Of a DNA stretch of 40,205 bases, positions 1-8,603 are shown one piece after another. The position numbers and the translations under genes were made by a program. Position 1 is the stretch's first letter, and each line of letters begins with the position of its first letter. The notes under the pieces were generated by a model. That model saw nothing but the letters and a program-made list of their open reading frames with translations, searched no databases and was not told the DNA's origin. This stretch comes from Clostridium sp. (GTDB taxonomy: Bacteria > Bacillota_A > Clostridia > Lachnospirales > Lachnospiraceae), in the NCBI GenBank assembly GCA_023666975.1, contig JAMPAW010000002.1, positions 76,643 to 116,847 of the forward strand. The letters are read 5' to 3'.

Positions 1-949
1 TAACGGCATAGCTGTCTGCGCCGGAACCAGGTAACGCTTTAAATTTAACAATATTACCAACATAGACATCCAGTTCTTCATCAACATGAGAATCCAGTTT
101 AATAATATCGCCAACTTGTAGATTAATAAAATCGATAACCGAAATACTGCTCTTGCCAAGCAAGGCTTTAATCGGGATCTGTGCCTTATTGATGATCGTC
201 TCAATCACCTCATCATAAGAAGCCTCATCCTTATTCTGCATAGTAGAAAACCAGTACTTCGTATTCAGCTTATCCATAATATCCTCTAACGTCATAAACG
301 GAAGACAGATATTCATCAATCCTTCTACATTGCCGATTGCCATATTAATCGTGACAATGGCAATCATTTCACTCGGAGAAATAATCTGTGCAAATTGCGG
401 ATTGGTTTCTATTCTCTCCAATCTCGGATGTATCGCGACTACATTCTCCCAAGGTTCTCTAAGCAAATCTACCAAAATCGTGAAAATTCTTTCCAAAACG
501 CTCAGTTCAATCTCCGAGAAATCTCTGGGTTTATCCAAAGGTTCTCCCAATCCTCCCAGCATACGGTCAATGATCGTAAAACCAAGATTGGATGCCAATT
601 CAATCAGTATATTGCCATTCAACGGGGCAAAATCGACAATCCCCAACAACGCCGGATTAGACAAAGCATTGGAAAACTCCGAATAGGTGACTGCCTCTGA
701 ATTCATCACATCAATCTGCACATTTTTTCGCAGATATGCCGGAAAATTATTAGCTACCAATCTGCCAAAATGCTCAAATATAATCTCCAAAGTCCTCAAA
801 TGCTCCTTAGAAAACTTGGCAGGTCTGGCAAAATCATATTCTTTAATTTTGACAGCAGGCTCGTCATTCATCTCATCAACATCTAATTCGCCCGAGCTAA
901 GCTGTTTCAGCAACGCATCAATCTCATTTTGAGACAACACATCTGCCAT
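1..949 (-). CDS. fliM: Flagellar motor switch protein FliM (partial, 3' end beyond window)
   Basis: FliM is a C-ring protein that binds phosphorylated CheY and sets the direction of flagellar rotation. The visible 316 codons begin MADVLSQNEIDALL, where LSQNEIDALL (residues 5-14) is the conserved CheY-binding N-terminal motif. The middle CheC-like domain follows at about residues 45-230 and includes the LGGLGEP segment. A FliN/SpoA-type C-terminal domain starts near residue 245 and is cut by the window edge. The ATG at 949 is preceded by a strong GGAGGTGA Shine-Dalgarno sequence. It is the last visible gene of the minus-strand flagellar operon and follows fliL by 46 nt. FliN, CheC or CheY genes probably continue off the left edge, but that cannot be seen. 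Confidence 0.95.
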   Translation of the reverse strand, partial: MADVLSQNEIDALLKQLSSGELDVDEMNDEPAVKIKEYDFARPAKFSKEHLRTLEIIFEHFGRLVANNFPAYLRKNVQIDVMNSEAVTYSEFSNALSNPALLGIVDFAPLNGNILIELASNLGFTIIDRMLGGLGEPLDKPRDFSEIELSVLERIFTILVDLLREPWENVVAIHPRLERIETNPQFAQIISPSEMIAIVTINMAIGNVEGLMNICLPFMTLEDIMDKLNTKYWFSTMQNKDEASYDEVIETIINKAQIPIKALLGKSSISVIDFINLQVGDIIKLDSHVDEELDVYVGNIVKFKALPGSGADSYAV

Positions 950-995
950 ATTCTCACCTCCAACAGTCTCTACATTTCTTTATAAACAGATAAAA

Positions 996-1538
996 CTATT
1001 GGACTGTAAACTTACTAAATGATACGCTGTAAATACATTGTGTCCCATACTTTTCCTGCAGACCTTCCAGAATCTGTTTCTTAATATCCTCCTGCACTTC
1101 CTGGCTTTTTACCTCTTCAAAAGTGTAATTTTGAATAATGTTACGGGCCACATCAAACACGGAACCTGCAGACAAAACAGCATTCAAATCTTCATAATCC
1201 TTTGAGGCCCCGTCAAGTCCCAATGTCAATCCTAGCTGTACGTAATGACTCTCGGCTTTCTCTCCCTCGGCACCCTCGCCTTCAGCGGCCACGTCACCAC
1301 CATCCTTCAGATTCACCACCTGAGCTTCGACATCATAAGTTTTCATATCTTTCAAAGCTACTTTCGGCTGATCCTCGCCTTCACTCTCCAATTCCAAATT
1401 CAAAACAGAGGCAATCTCTGTAATCAGGGTATTTGTTTTCTTGGCAGAAGGCATGCACACAAACACAATCATTACATTTAAGATAAGATTCACTACACAC
1501 AATGCCAAAATAATTACTGTAATTAAATTCTTTTTCAT
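996..1538 (-). CDS. fliL: Flagellar basal body-associated protein FliL
   Basis: FliL is a single-pass inner membrane protein that surrounds the stator and stabilises MotAB at the basal body. The 180-residue product has a short cytoplasmic N-terminus (MKKNLI) and one membrane helix at about residues 6-29. An extracytoplasmic domain follows and ends in a SVSFSKFTVQ-like C-terminus typical of FliL. Identification rests on topology, size and position between motB and fliM, because FliL sequences are weakly conserved. An acidic Glu/Gly-rich stretch around residues 80-92 (AAEGEGAEGEKAES) looks like a flexible insertion outside the membrane. The gene starts 9 nt after the motB stop and is probably co-transcribed with it. 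Confidence 0.85.
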   Translation of the reverse strand: MKKNLITVIILALCVVNLILNVMIVFVCMPSAKKTNTLITEIASVLNLELESEGEDQPKVALKDMKTYDVEAQVVNLKDGGDVAAEGEGAEGEKAESHYVQLGLTLGLDGASKDYEDLNAVLSAGSVFDVARNIIQNYTFEEVKSQEVQEDIKKQILEGLQEKYGTQCIYSVSFSKFTVQ

Positions 1539-1547
1539 GTTCTTCTC

Positions 1548-2510
1548 TCACTCCTCCATCTGTGTTTCCGAGTTCAACGGGTTATATATTTTAATTGATA
1601 CTCTTCGGTTTCTGGCACGACCCTCTTCAGTATCATTGGAAGCCACCGGACGGCTTTCTCCATATCCCGCCACTTTCATGTTTCTCTCTTCCAAATCGGC
1701 CTGCTCCATAATATAGTCATATACCTTATTTGCTCTTGCTGTCGACAGGTAGCGGTTGCTTTCATAGAGGGAATTGTGTATCGGCACATTATCTGTATGT
1801 CCCTCAATCTCAATAATACAATCACGGTACTTTTCCAAAATCACTGCGATTTTCTGCATGAAAATTCTGGCATCGCCCCGCAAATCAGCCTGACCGGCAT
1901 CAAACAAAATCGCTCCGTTTAAATCCATAGAAACATATTGCGAATTGTAATCAAGTATAATCCTGTCATCTATACTATAGGATTCCGCCATCTGCGCAAT
2001 TTCATCATACATTTCAGCGGATTCCTTAAGTCCCTGTTCTGCCAACTGTTCCTTCAATTCCTGTTGTGAAACAGTATTTGTCTGCTTTATAGTCGACTCC
2101 ACTGTCTCGGCGATTTCCTGACCGGCAATTTCCATGCTGTTCTCCACGCTGTCCGGCTGATCCGAAGAATCTTCCTGCCCATCATCGGCTCCGGTAGCAG
2201 ACAAGTCTTCATTATCTCCCTCCACCTCCGAGGATACTCCAATGTATTCAAGTATGGATTCAATGCCCGGCAGCTGTGTAACACCGCCAGAGACAATGTC
2301 CCCTTCTACCAGCGATACCGCTCCCGCCTCCAGAACACTAAAGCTCATATTATTGAAAGAAGCTGCTATTCTCTGAATCTTACCCTGATCCACAGAAGAA
2401 CTGGCAAACAACAACACAAAGAAACACAGCAACAGATTCATCAAATCACTAAAGGTTGACATCCATGCCGGAGACCCCTCCTCTGGTGGTTTTTCTTTTC
2501 TCTTCGCCAT
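1548..2510 (-). CDS. motB: Flagellar stator protein MotB
   Basis: MotB anchors the ion-driven stator to peptidoglycan and carries the ion-binding aspartate of the channel. The 320-residue protein has a basic N-terminus and then a single membrane helix in the motif WMSTFSDLMNLLLCFF. Asp22 of that motif corresponds to the conserved ion-binding aspartate. A long acidic, Ser/Asp-rich linker covers about residues 95-150. The OmpA-type peptidoglycan-binding domain lies at about residues 200-310 and includes IEGHTDNVPI and the terminal RARNRRVSIKI. The ATG overlaps the motA stop codon by one base (TAATG), which implies translational coupling. The ion (H+ or Na+) cannot be decided from this sequence. 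Confidence 0.95.
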   Translation of the reverse strand: MAKRKEKPPEEGSPAWMSTFSDLMNLLLCFFVLLFASSSVDQGKIQRIAASFNNMSFSVLEAGAVSLVEGDIVSGGVTQLPGIESILEYIGVSSEVEGDNEDLSATGADDGQEDSSDQPDSVENSMEIAGQEIAETVESTIKQTNTVSQQELKEQLAEQGLKESAEMYDEIAQMAESYSIDDRIILDYNSQYVSMDLNGAILFDAGQADLRGDARIFMQKIAVILEKYRDCIIEIEGHTDNVPIHNSLYESNRYLSTARANKVYDYIMEQADLEERNMKVAGYGESRPVASNDTEEGRARNRRVSIKIYNPLNSETQMEE

Positions 2511-3298
2511 TACTCTTCACCGCCTTCAGTTAAACTTTCCCTAATATTCGGTGCAAGGAAAGACTTAAGTTTTTCCTCGATAACTCTCGGGTTCTCACCG
2601 GCCTGAATAGACAGCAGGCCTTCTATCATAATTTCTTTTAACTGCATCTCTGCATCGTTAAAACTTCCAAGCTTGGTAGAAATCGGTGCACTAATCCAGT
2701 TCGCCAGCACGGAACCATAATATGTAGTAATCAAAGCCACAGCCATATTGGGTCCGATAGAATCCGGATCTGACAAGTTCTTAAGCATCAGCACCAATCC
2801 AATCAACGTACCAATCATACCCCATGCCGGTCCCATCGATCCAATCATCTTCCAAAATTCGATATTTTTCTGATGTCTGGCATCGGTATTCACCATCTCC
2901 GCTTCCAAAATCCCTCTGACCAATTCTGGGTCAGTACCGTCTACAATCAACAATATTCCTTTTTTCATAAAAGGCTCTTCCAGCGCATTAGCAGATTCCT
3001 CCAAAGCAAGGAGTCCTTCTTTTCTCGCAACATTAGATAATTCAATTATCTGTTTGATGGTTCCGATGGTGTCCAGATTGGGCAGTTTGAAAACCAATGT
3101 CATCGACTTAAGACCTGCGATAAAATCCGGCATTGTGTTACTGGCAAGCACTGCACCCAAAGTTCCACCAAAGGTAATCAGGACTGACTTAACATCGACA
3201 AACCAGCCCGCGGCCGTCCAGCCAAAATCACCGGTAACCATACCCATAATCATCAATGCAAACGCTGCTACTAATCCAATTATTGTTGCTATATCCAC
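2510..3298 (-). CDS. motA: Flagellar stator protein MotA
   Basis: MotA forms the pentameric ring around MotB and transmits torque to FliG. The start is taken as GTG at 3298, giving MDIATIIGLVAAF, because a GAGGTG Shine-Dalgarno sequence lies 6 nt upstream. A longer reading from a TTG at 3322 would place that Shine-Dalgarno inside the gene. The resulting 262 residues match the usual MotA length of about 260. The two N-terminal membrane helices, the cytoplasmic loop and the C-terminal helical pair with GPAWGMIGTLIGLVLML (proline-containing channel segment) are visible. A candidate extended -10 promoter lies in the 124-nt gap upstream. motB follows with a one-base overlap. Confidence 0.95.
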   Translation of the reverse strand: MDIATIIGLVAAFALMIMGMVTGDFGWTAAGWFVDVKSVLITFGGTLGAVLASNTMPDFIAGLKSMTLVFKLPNLDTIGTIKQIIELSNVARKEGLLALEESANALEEPFMKKGILLIVDGTDPELVRGILEAEMVNTDARHQKNIEFWKMIGSMGPAWGMIGTLIGLVLMLKNLSDPDSIGPNMAVALITTYYGSVLANWISAPISTKLGSFNDAEMQLKEIMIEGLLSIQAGENPRVIEEKLKSFLAPNIRESLTEGGEE

Positions 3299-3375
3299 AA
3301 CTTTCACCTCACTAATCGACAAGTAAATTAAGTGTCCCCTTCTCTTAGGAAAACCCTTTCTAAAAACACTACGAT

Positions 3376-3405
3376 ATTATAACATAAAATTCTGATATAT
3401 GCCAC
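3376..3405 (-). promoter_or_regulatory. Candidate extended -10 promoter for motA-motB-fliL-fliM
   Basis: Read on the minus strand, GTGGCA (3400-3405) is followed after 18 nt by TATAAT (3376-3381). The TATAAT is immediately preceded by TGT, the extended -10 TGn element. It lies about 78 nt upstream of the motA GTG, between flbD and motA. The -35 is a weak match (4 of 6), so the call rests mainly on the perfect extended -10. It would give the stator genes a transcript separate from the upstream flagellar genes. Confidence 0.5.
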
Positions 3406-3422
3406 TAAATTTTACAATATTT

Positions 3423-3605
3423 TTAATGATATATCGCTCTTTTGTAAGAAATCACCAAATCTGTCACTTCCTGTCGGCTCTCTTTTACGATAATTTTCTT
3501 CCCGGTAGTCAAGGTAACGACAGTATCCGGTGTCTCCTCGACAAATTCGATGATATCTGCATTAACCGTGAACTTCAAATCATTGTACCTCGTTAATTCA
3601 ATCAT
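3423..3605 (-). CDS. flbD: FlbD family flagellar protein
   Basis: This 60-residue protein matches the small FlbD/YlzI family found beside flgE or motA in Firmicutes and spirochaetes. The family pattern is visible: MIELTRYNDLKFTVNADIIE followed by the ETPDTVVTLTTGKKIIVKES turn. The molecular role is poorly defined; the family is linked to flagellar operon function only by context. A GGGAGG Shine-Dalgarno sequence lies about 9 nt before the ATG. The gene sits between the flgE terminator and the motA promoter, so how it is transcribed is unclear. It may depend on read-through. Confidence 0.85.
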   Translation of the reverse strand: MIELTRYNDLKFTVNADIIEFVEETPDTVVTLTTGKKIIVKESRQEVTDLVISYKRAIYH

Positions 3606-3709
3606 ATATATCCTCCCGCCCCACTCTTAATCACCACAACACACTCTGTATTATTATACTCCCCCTCCTCCGGCTTGTCTACGGTATTTTGCCAAAAGAA
3701 AAAAATGTC

Positions 3710-3739
3710 AAAAAAGGCGCACCAATCCGATGCACCTTT
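3710..3739 (-). terminator. Intrinsic terminator downstream of flgE
   Basis: On the minus strand the 9-bp arms AAAGGTGCA (3731-3739) and TGCGCCTTT (3713-3721) pair with one G-U wobble around a 9-nt loop. A T run follows, continuing into further T-rich sequence. The hairpin begins 19 nt after the flgE stop. It would end or attenuate the transcript from the flgB side before flbD. Confidence 0.85.
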
Positions 3740-3757
3740 CTGCTATTCACTATTCCA

Positions 3758-5140
3758 TTATCTCTTCAGGTTAACCAATTCCTCAATTAACGTATCCGAA
3801 ACCGTAATAATTCGGGAATTTGCCTGAAAACCTCTCTGCGTAACAATCATCTCTGTAAATTCCAAAGAGAGGTCAACATTTGACATTTCCACTACACCCT
3901 GTGTCATCGTCTCACCGACGCTGTCAATCGACTGGCCAACTCCGTCAAACTCACCGGATGCGTTAGTTTCCTTATATAAACTGTTACCAATTGCCTCTAA
4001 TCCTGCCGGATTGACAAAGTTAGCTATGGCAATCTGACCCAGCAGCTTGGTGATACCGTTATCATATACACCATAAATCATACCGGAAGTTTCAATCGTC
4101 ACGTCAGTAAGCTTACCGACTTTACGTCCACCGCCTTCACCCTCGGTAGACCCTCTGTGAATCTCATACGTACATTCCTTCGTCTTAGAATACATTTTCA
4201 GGTTAGAGAAATCAAATTCAATTCCGGTTACGTTCTCTCCGTTGATTACACTTTGGAACACATTTCCTTTTCCGTTTTGAGCAGTAGGGTTCTTTGATGT
4301 AATCTGCAAAGTAGCTGAATTATTACCCGCAGTTCCCACATACTCAAAGGAACCTGTGTTCTTATTAAAAAGAACGGTAACCGTTTTATCTTGCGCCGCA
4401 CCAAATCCGTAATCGTAATCGCCACTGATATCATTATTATTAGCATCCTTAATCGAAACTATGCTGACATTATACGCACCCTCGGTTGTTGCATTCTCTC
4501 TAAACGTCATCTTAACCGTATACGCATTACCGAGGTTATCATAAATCGATACCGTCCTTGGCACACCATCAGCAGTACCCAAATTAGGATCGGTTACCGC
4601 AATACCACCGGATAAATATGCCTTTGATGTCATTTCCGGTTCTGCAGTCTGGTTCTCCTCAGCCTCCGGTCTCAACGCAGATACTGTATCTTTCCGAATC
4701 TGAGATGGATCATCCGGGTCTACCTGCCAGCCCATTACCAGTTCACCATTACCGGTAACCAGATTACCGGCATCATCCGTATTAAAGGCACCTACCTTAG
4801 TAAAGTAGTTCATTCCCTCTCTGCTGACAATAAAGAAAGAATTACCGTTAATCATCAAATCATACGGATTGTTTGTCGACTGTGCAGAACCCGCCTTATG
4901 GGACACGGTAATCGTTGCTGTGGTTGTACCTAAACCAATCTGCTTGGCATTGGTACCACCGCTGCCCTCTGTCGCTGCTCCTGTCGCTCTTTGTGTTGTC
5001 TGATATAACACATCTTTGAATAACACCTGGCTGGATTTAAAGCCTACGGTATTTACATTTGCAATATTATTACCAATTACATCCATTTTTGTCTGATGTG
5101 TCTTAAGTCCTGACACGCCAGAGTAAAGTGATCTCATCAT
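3758..5140 (-). CDS. flgE: Flagellar hook protein FlgE
   Basis: FlgE polymerises outside the cell into the hook that joins rod and filament. The start is the ATG at 5140 (MMRSLYSGVSGLK), 9 nt after AGGAGG; the upstream in-frame extension to 5188 lacks a ribosome site. The product has 460 residues. The N-terminal rod/hook motif with GNNIANVNTVGFK lies around residues 24-36. The C-terminal helix domain (DLSLEFTEMIVTQRGFQANS to the end) is the flg_bbr_C signature. The central region is Asn/Thr-rich hook domain sequence. The gene follows flgD and the small operon protein gene, as in many Clostridia. An intrinsic terminator lies just downstream. Confidence 0.95.
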   Translation of the reverse strand: MMRSLYSGVSGLKTHQTKMDVIGNNIANVNTVGFKSSQVLFKDVLYQTTQRATGAATEGSGGTNAKQIGLGTTTATITVSHKAGSAQSTNNPYDLMINGNSFFIVSREGMNYFTKVGAFNTDDAGNLVTGNGELVMGWQVDPDDPSQIRKDTVSALRPEAEENQTAEPEMTSKAYLSGGIAVTDPNLGTADGVPRTVSIYDNLGNAYTVKMTFRENATTEGAYNVSIVSIKDANNNDISGDYDYGFGAAQDKTVTVLFNKNTGSFEYVGTAGNNSATLQITSKNPTAQNGKGNVFQSVINGENVTGIEFDFSNLKMYSKTKECTYEIHRGSTEGEGGGRKVGKLTDVTIETSGMIYGVYDNGITKLLGQIAIANFVNPAGLEAIGNSLYKETNASGEFDGVGQSIDSVGETMTQGVVEMSNVDLSLEFTEMIVTQRGFQANSRIITVSDTLIEELVNLKR

Positions 5141-5218
5141 AATTAATGACCTCCTATCATTTCCATTGATGTTCTCCCCTTCTGTCATTCAGGGGAAACT
5201 AGCCTCCAAAAGGTCCGG

Positions 5219-5623
5219 CTACACTATCACTGCTCCATCAATATTTGTAAACACGTTACTATCATTTGTTTCCTGGTCCATTGCGGTCACAACCGTATTA
5301 TTCTTGATATTAACAATAAACGCTATATTATCCATCATTACAAGCGATTCGTTAATGCTCTTTTCCTTTGCCTGCATTACCCCTTTGTTTAAACGGTTTA
5401 TCTGCTCGTCGTCCAAATTGATATTCCTGCTGGCAAGCCGCTCATTCGCATGCTTGGAAAAAGTAACACCTGACAGTTCCTTTACCTCTGTCTGCTTTAA
5501 AACCTCCCGAAATGAAAATCCCTGTTCATTCACCATTTCCTTTCGGCTGGTCTTTTTCTCATTATTCAGATATGTATCCGCCATCTGGTCAATGGATATA
5601 AATGAACCTTGTAAACGTTCCAT
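5219..5623 (-). CDS. Flagellar operon protein of the TIGR02530 (flg_new) type
   Basis: This 134-residue protein has the pattern of the small conserved 'flagellar operon protein' encoded between flgD and flgE in Firmicutes and spirochaetes. The recognisable core is TFSKHANERLASRNI (about residues 53-67), then a helical LDDEQINRLNKGV segment. A C-terminal strand region follows with DNIAFIVNIKNNTVVTAMD. No signal peptide or membrane segment is visible. Its exact function is not established; a role in hook assembly is inferred from position only. GAGGGG lies 7 nt before the ATG. The gap to the flgE start is about 78 nt. Confidence 0.8.
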   Translation of the reverse strand: MERLQGSFISIDQMADTYLNNEKKTSRKEMVNEQGFSFREVLKQTEVKELSGVTFSKHANERLASRNINLDDEQINRLNKGVMQAKEKSINESLVMMDNIAFIVNIKNNTVVTAMDQETNDSNVFTNIDGAVIV

Positions 5624-5646
5624 GTTATCGCCCCTCTTCCTTAAGG

Positions 5647-6186
5647 TTATTCTCCGTCAGTTCCCTCTGACCCTTCACCGTTGTCGCCTTCACCGCCATT
5701 TTCACCGTCCTCACCTGAACCTTCGCCGTCGTTATCGGCTGCAGAATCCTGACTGGTATTGTTAATCAAATGCTCCAGATAATCAATGCTCACTACAGAA
5801 TCAAGATACTCGGACGGATAATACTCTTCATTGATGTGAAGATACGTCGTTCCATCTTTGAGCGTTACATAATCCACCAGACCACTCACCTGTTTGACAT
5901 TGCCTGCTGAATCCGGCACATTCAAAATCACATACTGTCCGGTCAGATTCAAGCTCTGGCTGTTCGTCATTGATGTGCTTAAGTTCTGTAATTCTTCCAC
6001 TACCGAGAACTGAGCTAACTGAGCCATATACTCCGTGTTACTGGTAGGCTCCAGTGGGTCCTGATACTGCATCTGCGTTACAAGCAGCTTCAAAAAAGCA
6101 TCTTTGTCCAGCTGATTAGTGTTCTTTTCGGTTTGGGCTGCTGTGGCTGTTGCTACTTTTGAAGTATCAATTCCTATTCCTGCCAT
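5647..6186 (-). CDS. flgD: Flagellar hook capping protein FlgD
   Basis: FlgD caps the growing hook and is needed for FlgE assembly. The conserved N-terminal segment is clear: DAFLKLLVTQMQYQDPLEP (about residues 29-47), then EYMAQLAQFSVVEELQNL. A compact domain follows to about residue 145. The protein is short (179 residues), as in many Firmicutes that lack the larger FlgD tail domains. Residues 147-179 form a low-complexity acidic tail of Asp, Glu, Gly, Ser and Asn. GGAGG lies 8 nt upstream of the ATG. It sits between fliK, its hook-length partner, and the small operon protein gene. Confidence 0.93.
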   Translation of the reverse strand: MAGIGIDTSKVATATAAQTEKNTNQLDKDAFLKLLVTQMQYQDPLEPTSNTEYMAQLAQFSVVEELQNLSTSMTNSQSLNLTGQYVILNVPDSAGNVKQVSGLVDYVTLKDGTTYLHINEEYYPSEYLDSVVSIDYLEHLINNTSQDSAADNDGEGSGEDGENGGEGDNGEGSEGTDGE

Positions 6187-6250
6187 TTTTCTTACCTCCT
6201 TTATGATTATACATAATTTGTATCGGATAAAAAGTCAAAACACTTTAGGC

Positions 6251-7810
6251 TTAAGCACTATAGCTGACGCTGCTGCCTGCCGCCCTCATTTTTTCGACTT
6301 CTATCGCCTCTTCGTCGACTGCCTCATCCTCTAATTCCGACAAATCCATTTTCTTCCGATTCTTTGCTGCCCTGTTGTCGGCTGCGGAATCCTTCTCGGC
6401 ATCCCCGCGTTCAAATCCTGTGGTAGATACCATAACCTCAATCGCTTCAACCTTCAAATCCTGCTGTTGCAGCGCTTCCTTCAAATTGGTAAGCCCACCT
6501 TCGATTGCCTGTTTCGCCGCCTCATTCTCGGCCACGATTCTTGCCGTCATCACACCGTCTTTTGCCACCACGTTAATCTGGATTTTGCCAAGGTGTTCCG
6601 GATAAAGCTGCATTTCCATTGATGTCGTGCTCTGGCTCATATGAACCCTTACCTGCTCTACAATCTGCTGAATAACTTCGGCACTGCGTACCGGCTGCGG
6701 CTCCATTTTCCCCAGTGCATCGGTCTGGTCAATGGCATCTTCAATCGCCTGCAGAATCGGATTCTGAAAAGTTTCCTGCTTCTTCGCCTCGAAACGCTCG
6801 ACATCGCTGTCGTCCTCCTTCTGCTGTCCGGACAGCATTTCTGAGTCACGATGTTCCGAAGACATCCGGCTGTCTTTGCTGTCAGAAGGTCTCTCGTTTG
6901 TCACAATTACCTCCGGTTCCTCGACTGCGTCACTGACCATCGGCTGTTCCTGAGGTTTTTCCTCCTTTGTCTCCGTCACCCTTCCAACGATATCACCCGT
7001 TCTGACCGGCCAAATATCCTTGACCTCCTCAGTCGGTTCTTCCGTTTCCTGTACAACGGAAAGTGCTTCGACAATCAAATCCTCCATATTCTGCTCCGGC
7101 AGACTTTGCTGCAATTCGCTGTCAATCTGCTGTAACAGGCTGTCTGTCTCCGCAATAAACGACTGTAAATCCCGGTTCAAATCCTCGTCTACAATCAAAT
7201 CTGCTACTTCCGCAGAATTCATCTGCAGGAAAAATTCTTTCAAGCCTTCCTCGGACAATAAATCCTTTGGCTCCATATCCAATTCTTCCAGCTTATCCGT
7301 CAATTCCTGTACCGGCAAATGGAATTGCTCTGCCACTGTCTGCAACAAACTTCCAAGAATTTCCAAGACAGTTTCCACTTCTTCGTCAGACAACTCCGGA
7401 ATCTGTGTCATTACATTATCGACTGTCTCTGCTTCTACACACTCGACCGTCTTTTCCTCTGTCACTGCGTCAGACACGATTACATTGTCCCCGACCGGTT
7501 CCGTCTTCTCCACGTCCGCAGACTGATTGTCAACGGCTTTGCTGTCAACGCTCTCAGATTGATTTCCGCTTTGACTGACATATGCCGAAGAATCCTGACT
7601 TTTGGGCTTCTGGCTTTGCGATTCCTGCACATCCGGACTTTGCTGTTTAACATCTGTTGCTTTGGACCCTGTTACCGCATTATTCTGTGCTTTATCAAAA
7701 TAATCCGCAAAACCAGGTGCATTGCTCACATTATTCTTGGCAGCAGACATATCCATTCCTGCCCCTACCAGCAAAAGATTCGCCGCATTTACGCTCTCCT
7801 TTACCTGCAT
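6251..7810 (-). CDS. fliK: Flagellar hook-length control protein FliK
   Basis: FliK is secreted during hook assembly, measures hook length and switches the export gate to filament substrates. The 519-residue protein has a long, poorly conserved, very acidic N-terminal ruler region rich in Glu, Asp, Gln and Ser. The conserved C-terminal Flg_hook domain lies at about residues 390-465 and contains MQLYPEHLGKIQINVVAKDG and LTNLKEALQQQDL. A charged tail of about 50 residues follows. Identification rests on this C-terminal domain and on the place between the motE-like gene and flgD. AAAGGAGG lies 7 nt before the ATG. Confidence 0.92.
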   Translation of the reverse strand: MQVKESVNAANLLLVGAGMDMSAAKNNVSNAPGFADYFDKAQNNAVTGSKATDVKQQSPDVQESQSQKPKSQDSSAYVSQSGNQSESVDSKAVDNQSADVEKTEPVGDNVIVSDAVTEEKTVECVEAETVDNVMTQIPELSDEEVETVLEILGSLLQTVAEQFHLPVQELTDKLEELDMEPKDLLSEEGLKEFFLQMNSAEVADLIVDEDLNRDLQSFIAETDSLLQQIDSELQQSLPEQNMEDLIVEALSVVQETEEPTEEVKDIWPVRTGDIVGRVTETKEEKPQEQPMVSDAVEEPEVIVTNERPSDSKDSRMSSEHRDSEMLSGQQKEDDSDVERFEAKKQETFQNPILQAIEDAIDQTDALGKMEPQPVRSAEVIQQIVEQVRVHMSQSTTSMEMQLYPEHLGKIQINVVAKDGVMTARIVAENEAAKQAIEGGLTNLKEALQQQDLKVEAIEVMVSTTGFERGDAEKDSAADNRAAKNRKKMDLSELEDEAVDEEAIEVEKMRAAGSSVSYSA

Positions 7811-7839
7811 ATTCTTCCTCCTTTCTTATTGTTAAGCGG

Positions 7840-8598
7840 CTAGTAGGGCATCAGCTTCTTTGTGATGTTCGCAGCAAAAGCCGGGTCCATTTGTTCAATG
7901 ACCTTCGCTCTGCTGTCTGCCTTCATTGCCCTGAGTATCGTCGCTACTGTATCCAGATTATCACTCATTTTTTCCAGTACTGCAGCTGCCTCTGCCGGTT
8001 TCATATTCTCATAGGTCTTCGCCAAATCCTTTAAATCTGCGTCGGTAGAATCCGATGAAATAACCTGACGATATATTGCCTCCGCATTGGCCGAATTGAT
8101 ACTTTCATACCACTCTTTATATGTATCGGCATCCGGAGCGTTTTCCCCATAGACTATTTCGTTATAAAATTCTTCTTTTTGCCGCTGAAATTCGCTCTGA
8201 CTCTCCTCAAAGGCTTTCAAACGCTCCACTTCACTGGCCAAATCTGCATTTTCTTCTTTAAGGGATTTGTTGGACTCACTTAAGTCCGTATTTTCTTTTT
8301 CAAGCTGTTCAATCATTTCCTTCGCCTGAGACAACGTTGCAATCTGATTCTCGTCACCGGCCTCCTCCGCTTCCTCCGCCAGCTGTTTTTCGGACGGTTC
8401 CGGTAAAATTTTGTTCACTACCGGTACATCTTTCAGAATCGGGCGCAGTACATTATTGCCAAAGCCGCCGATATCCAGTTTGATCAACGCAACAATAATA
8501 GCGAGCCATACCACAATAATTAATATCACAAAAAAAATGGATAAAATTTTACTTCCCAAACCTTCCCCGTCATCTTCGTTTCTATTTTTCTTTGCCAT
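7840..8598 (-). CDS. MotE/YlxF-like flagellar membrane protein with MgtE-N-type domain
   Basis: This 252-residue protein resembles the MotE/YlxF family encoded between fliJ and fliK. It starts with a charged cytoplasmic tail (MAKKNRNEDDGEG) and has one membrane helix at about residues 17-42. A Glu/Gln/Lys-rich coiled coil covers about residues 75-145. The C-terminal helical region at about residues 160-252 (MKPAEAAAVLEKMSDNLDTV, then AKVIEQMDPAFAANITKKL) matches the MgtE N-terminal-type repeat. MotE has been described as a MotB chaperone in some bacteria; applying that role here is inference. GGAGG lies before the ATG, and the gene begins 5 nt after the fliJ stop. Confidence 0.8.
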   Translation of the reverse strand: MAKKNRNEDDGEGLGSKILSIFFVILIIVVWLAIIVALIKLDIGGFGNNVLRPILKDVPVVNKILPEPSEKQLAEEAEEAGDENQIATLSQAKEMIEQLEKENTDLSESNKSLKEENADLASEVERLKAFEESQSEFQRQKEEFYNEIVYGENAPDADTYKEWYESINSANAEAIYRQVISSDSTDADLKDLAKTYENMKPAEAAAVLEKMSDNLDTVATILRAMKADSRAKVIEQMDPAFAANITKKLMPY

Positions 8599-8603
8599 GG
8601 GTG

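Noticed and set aside
5166..5765. Plus-strand frame of 199 codons
   Set aside because: It lies opposite flgE, the small flagellar gene and flgD, has no ribosome site and its product matches no family; it is a shadow.
7020..7843. Overlapping plus-strand frames of 168 and 174 codons
   Set aside because: They are antisense of fliK and reflect its biased composition; the Ser-rich product is a translation artefact.
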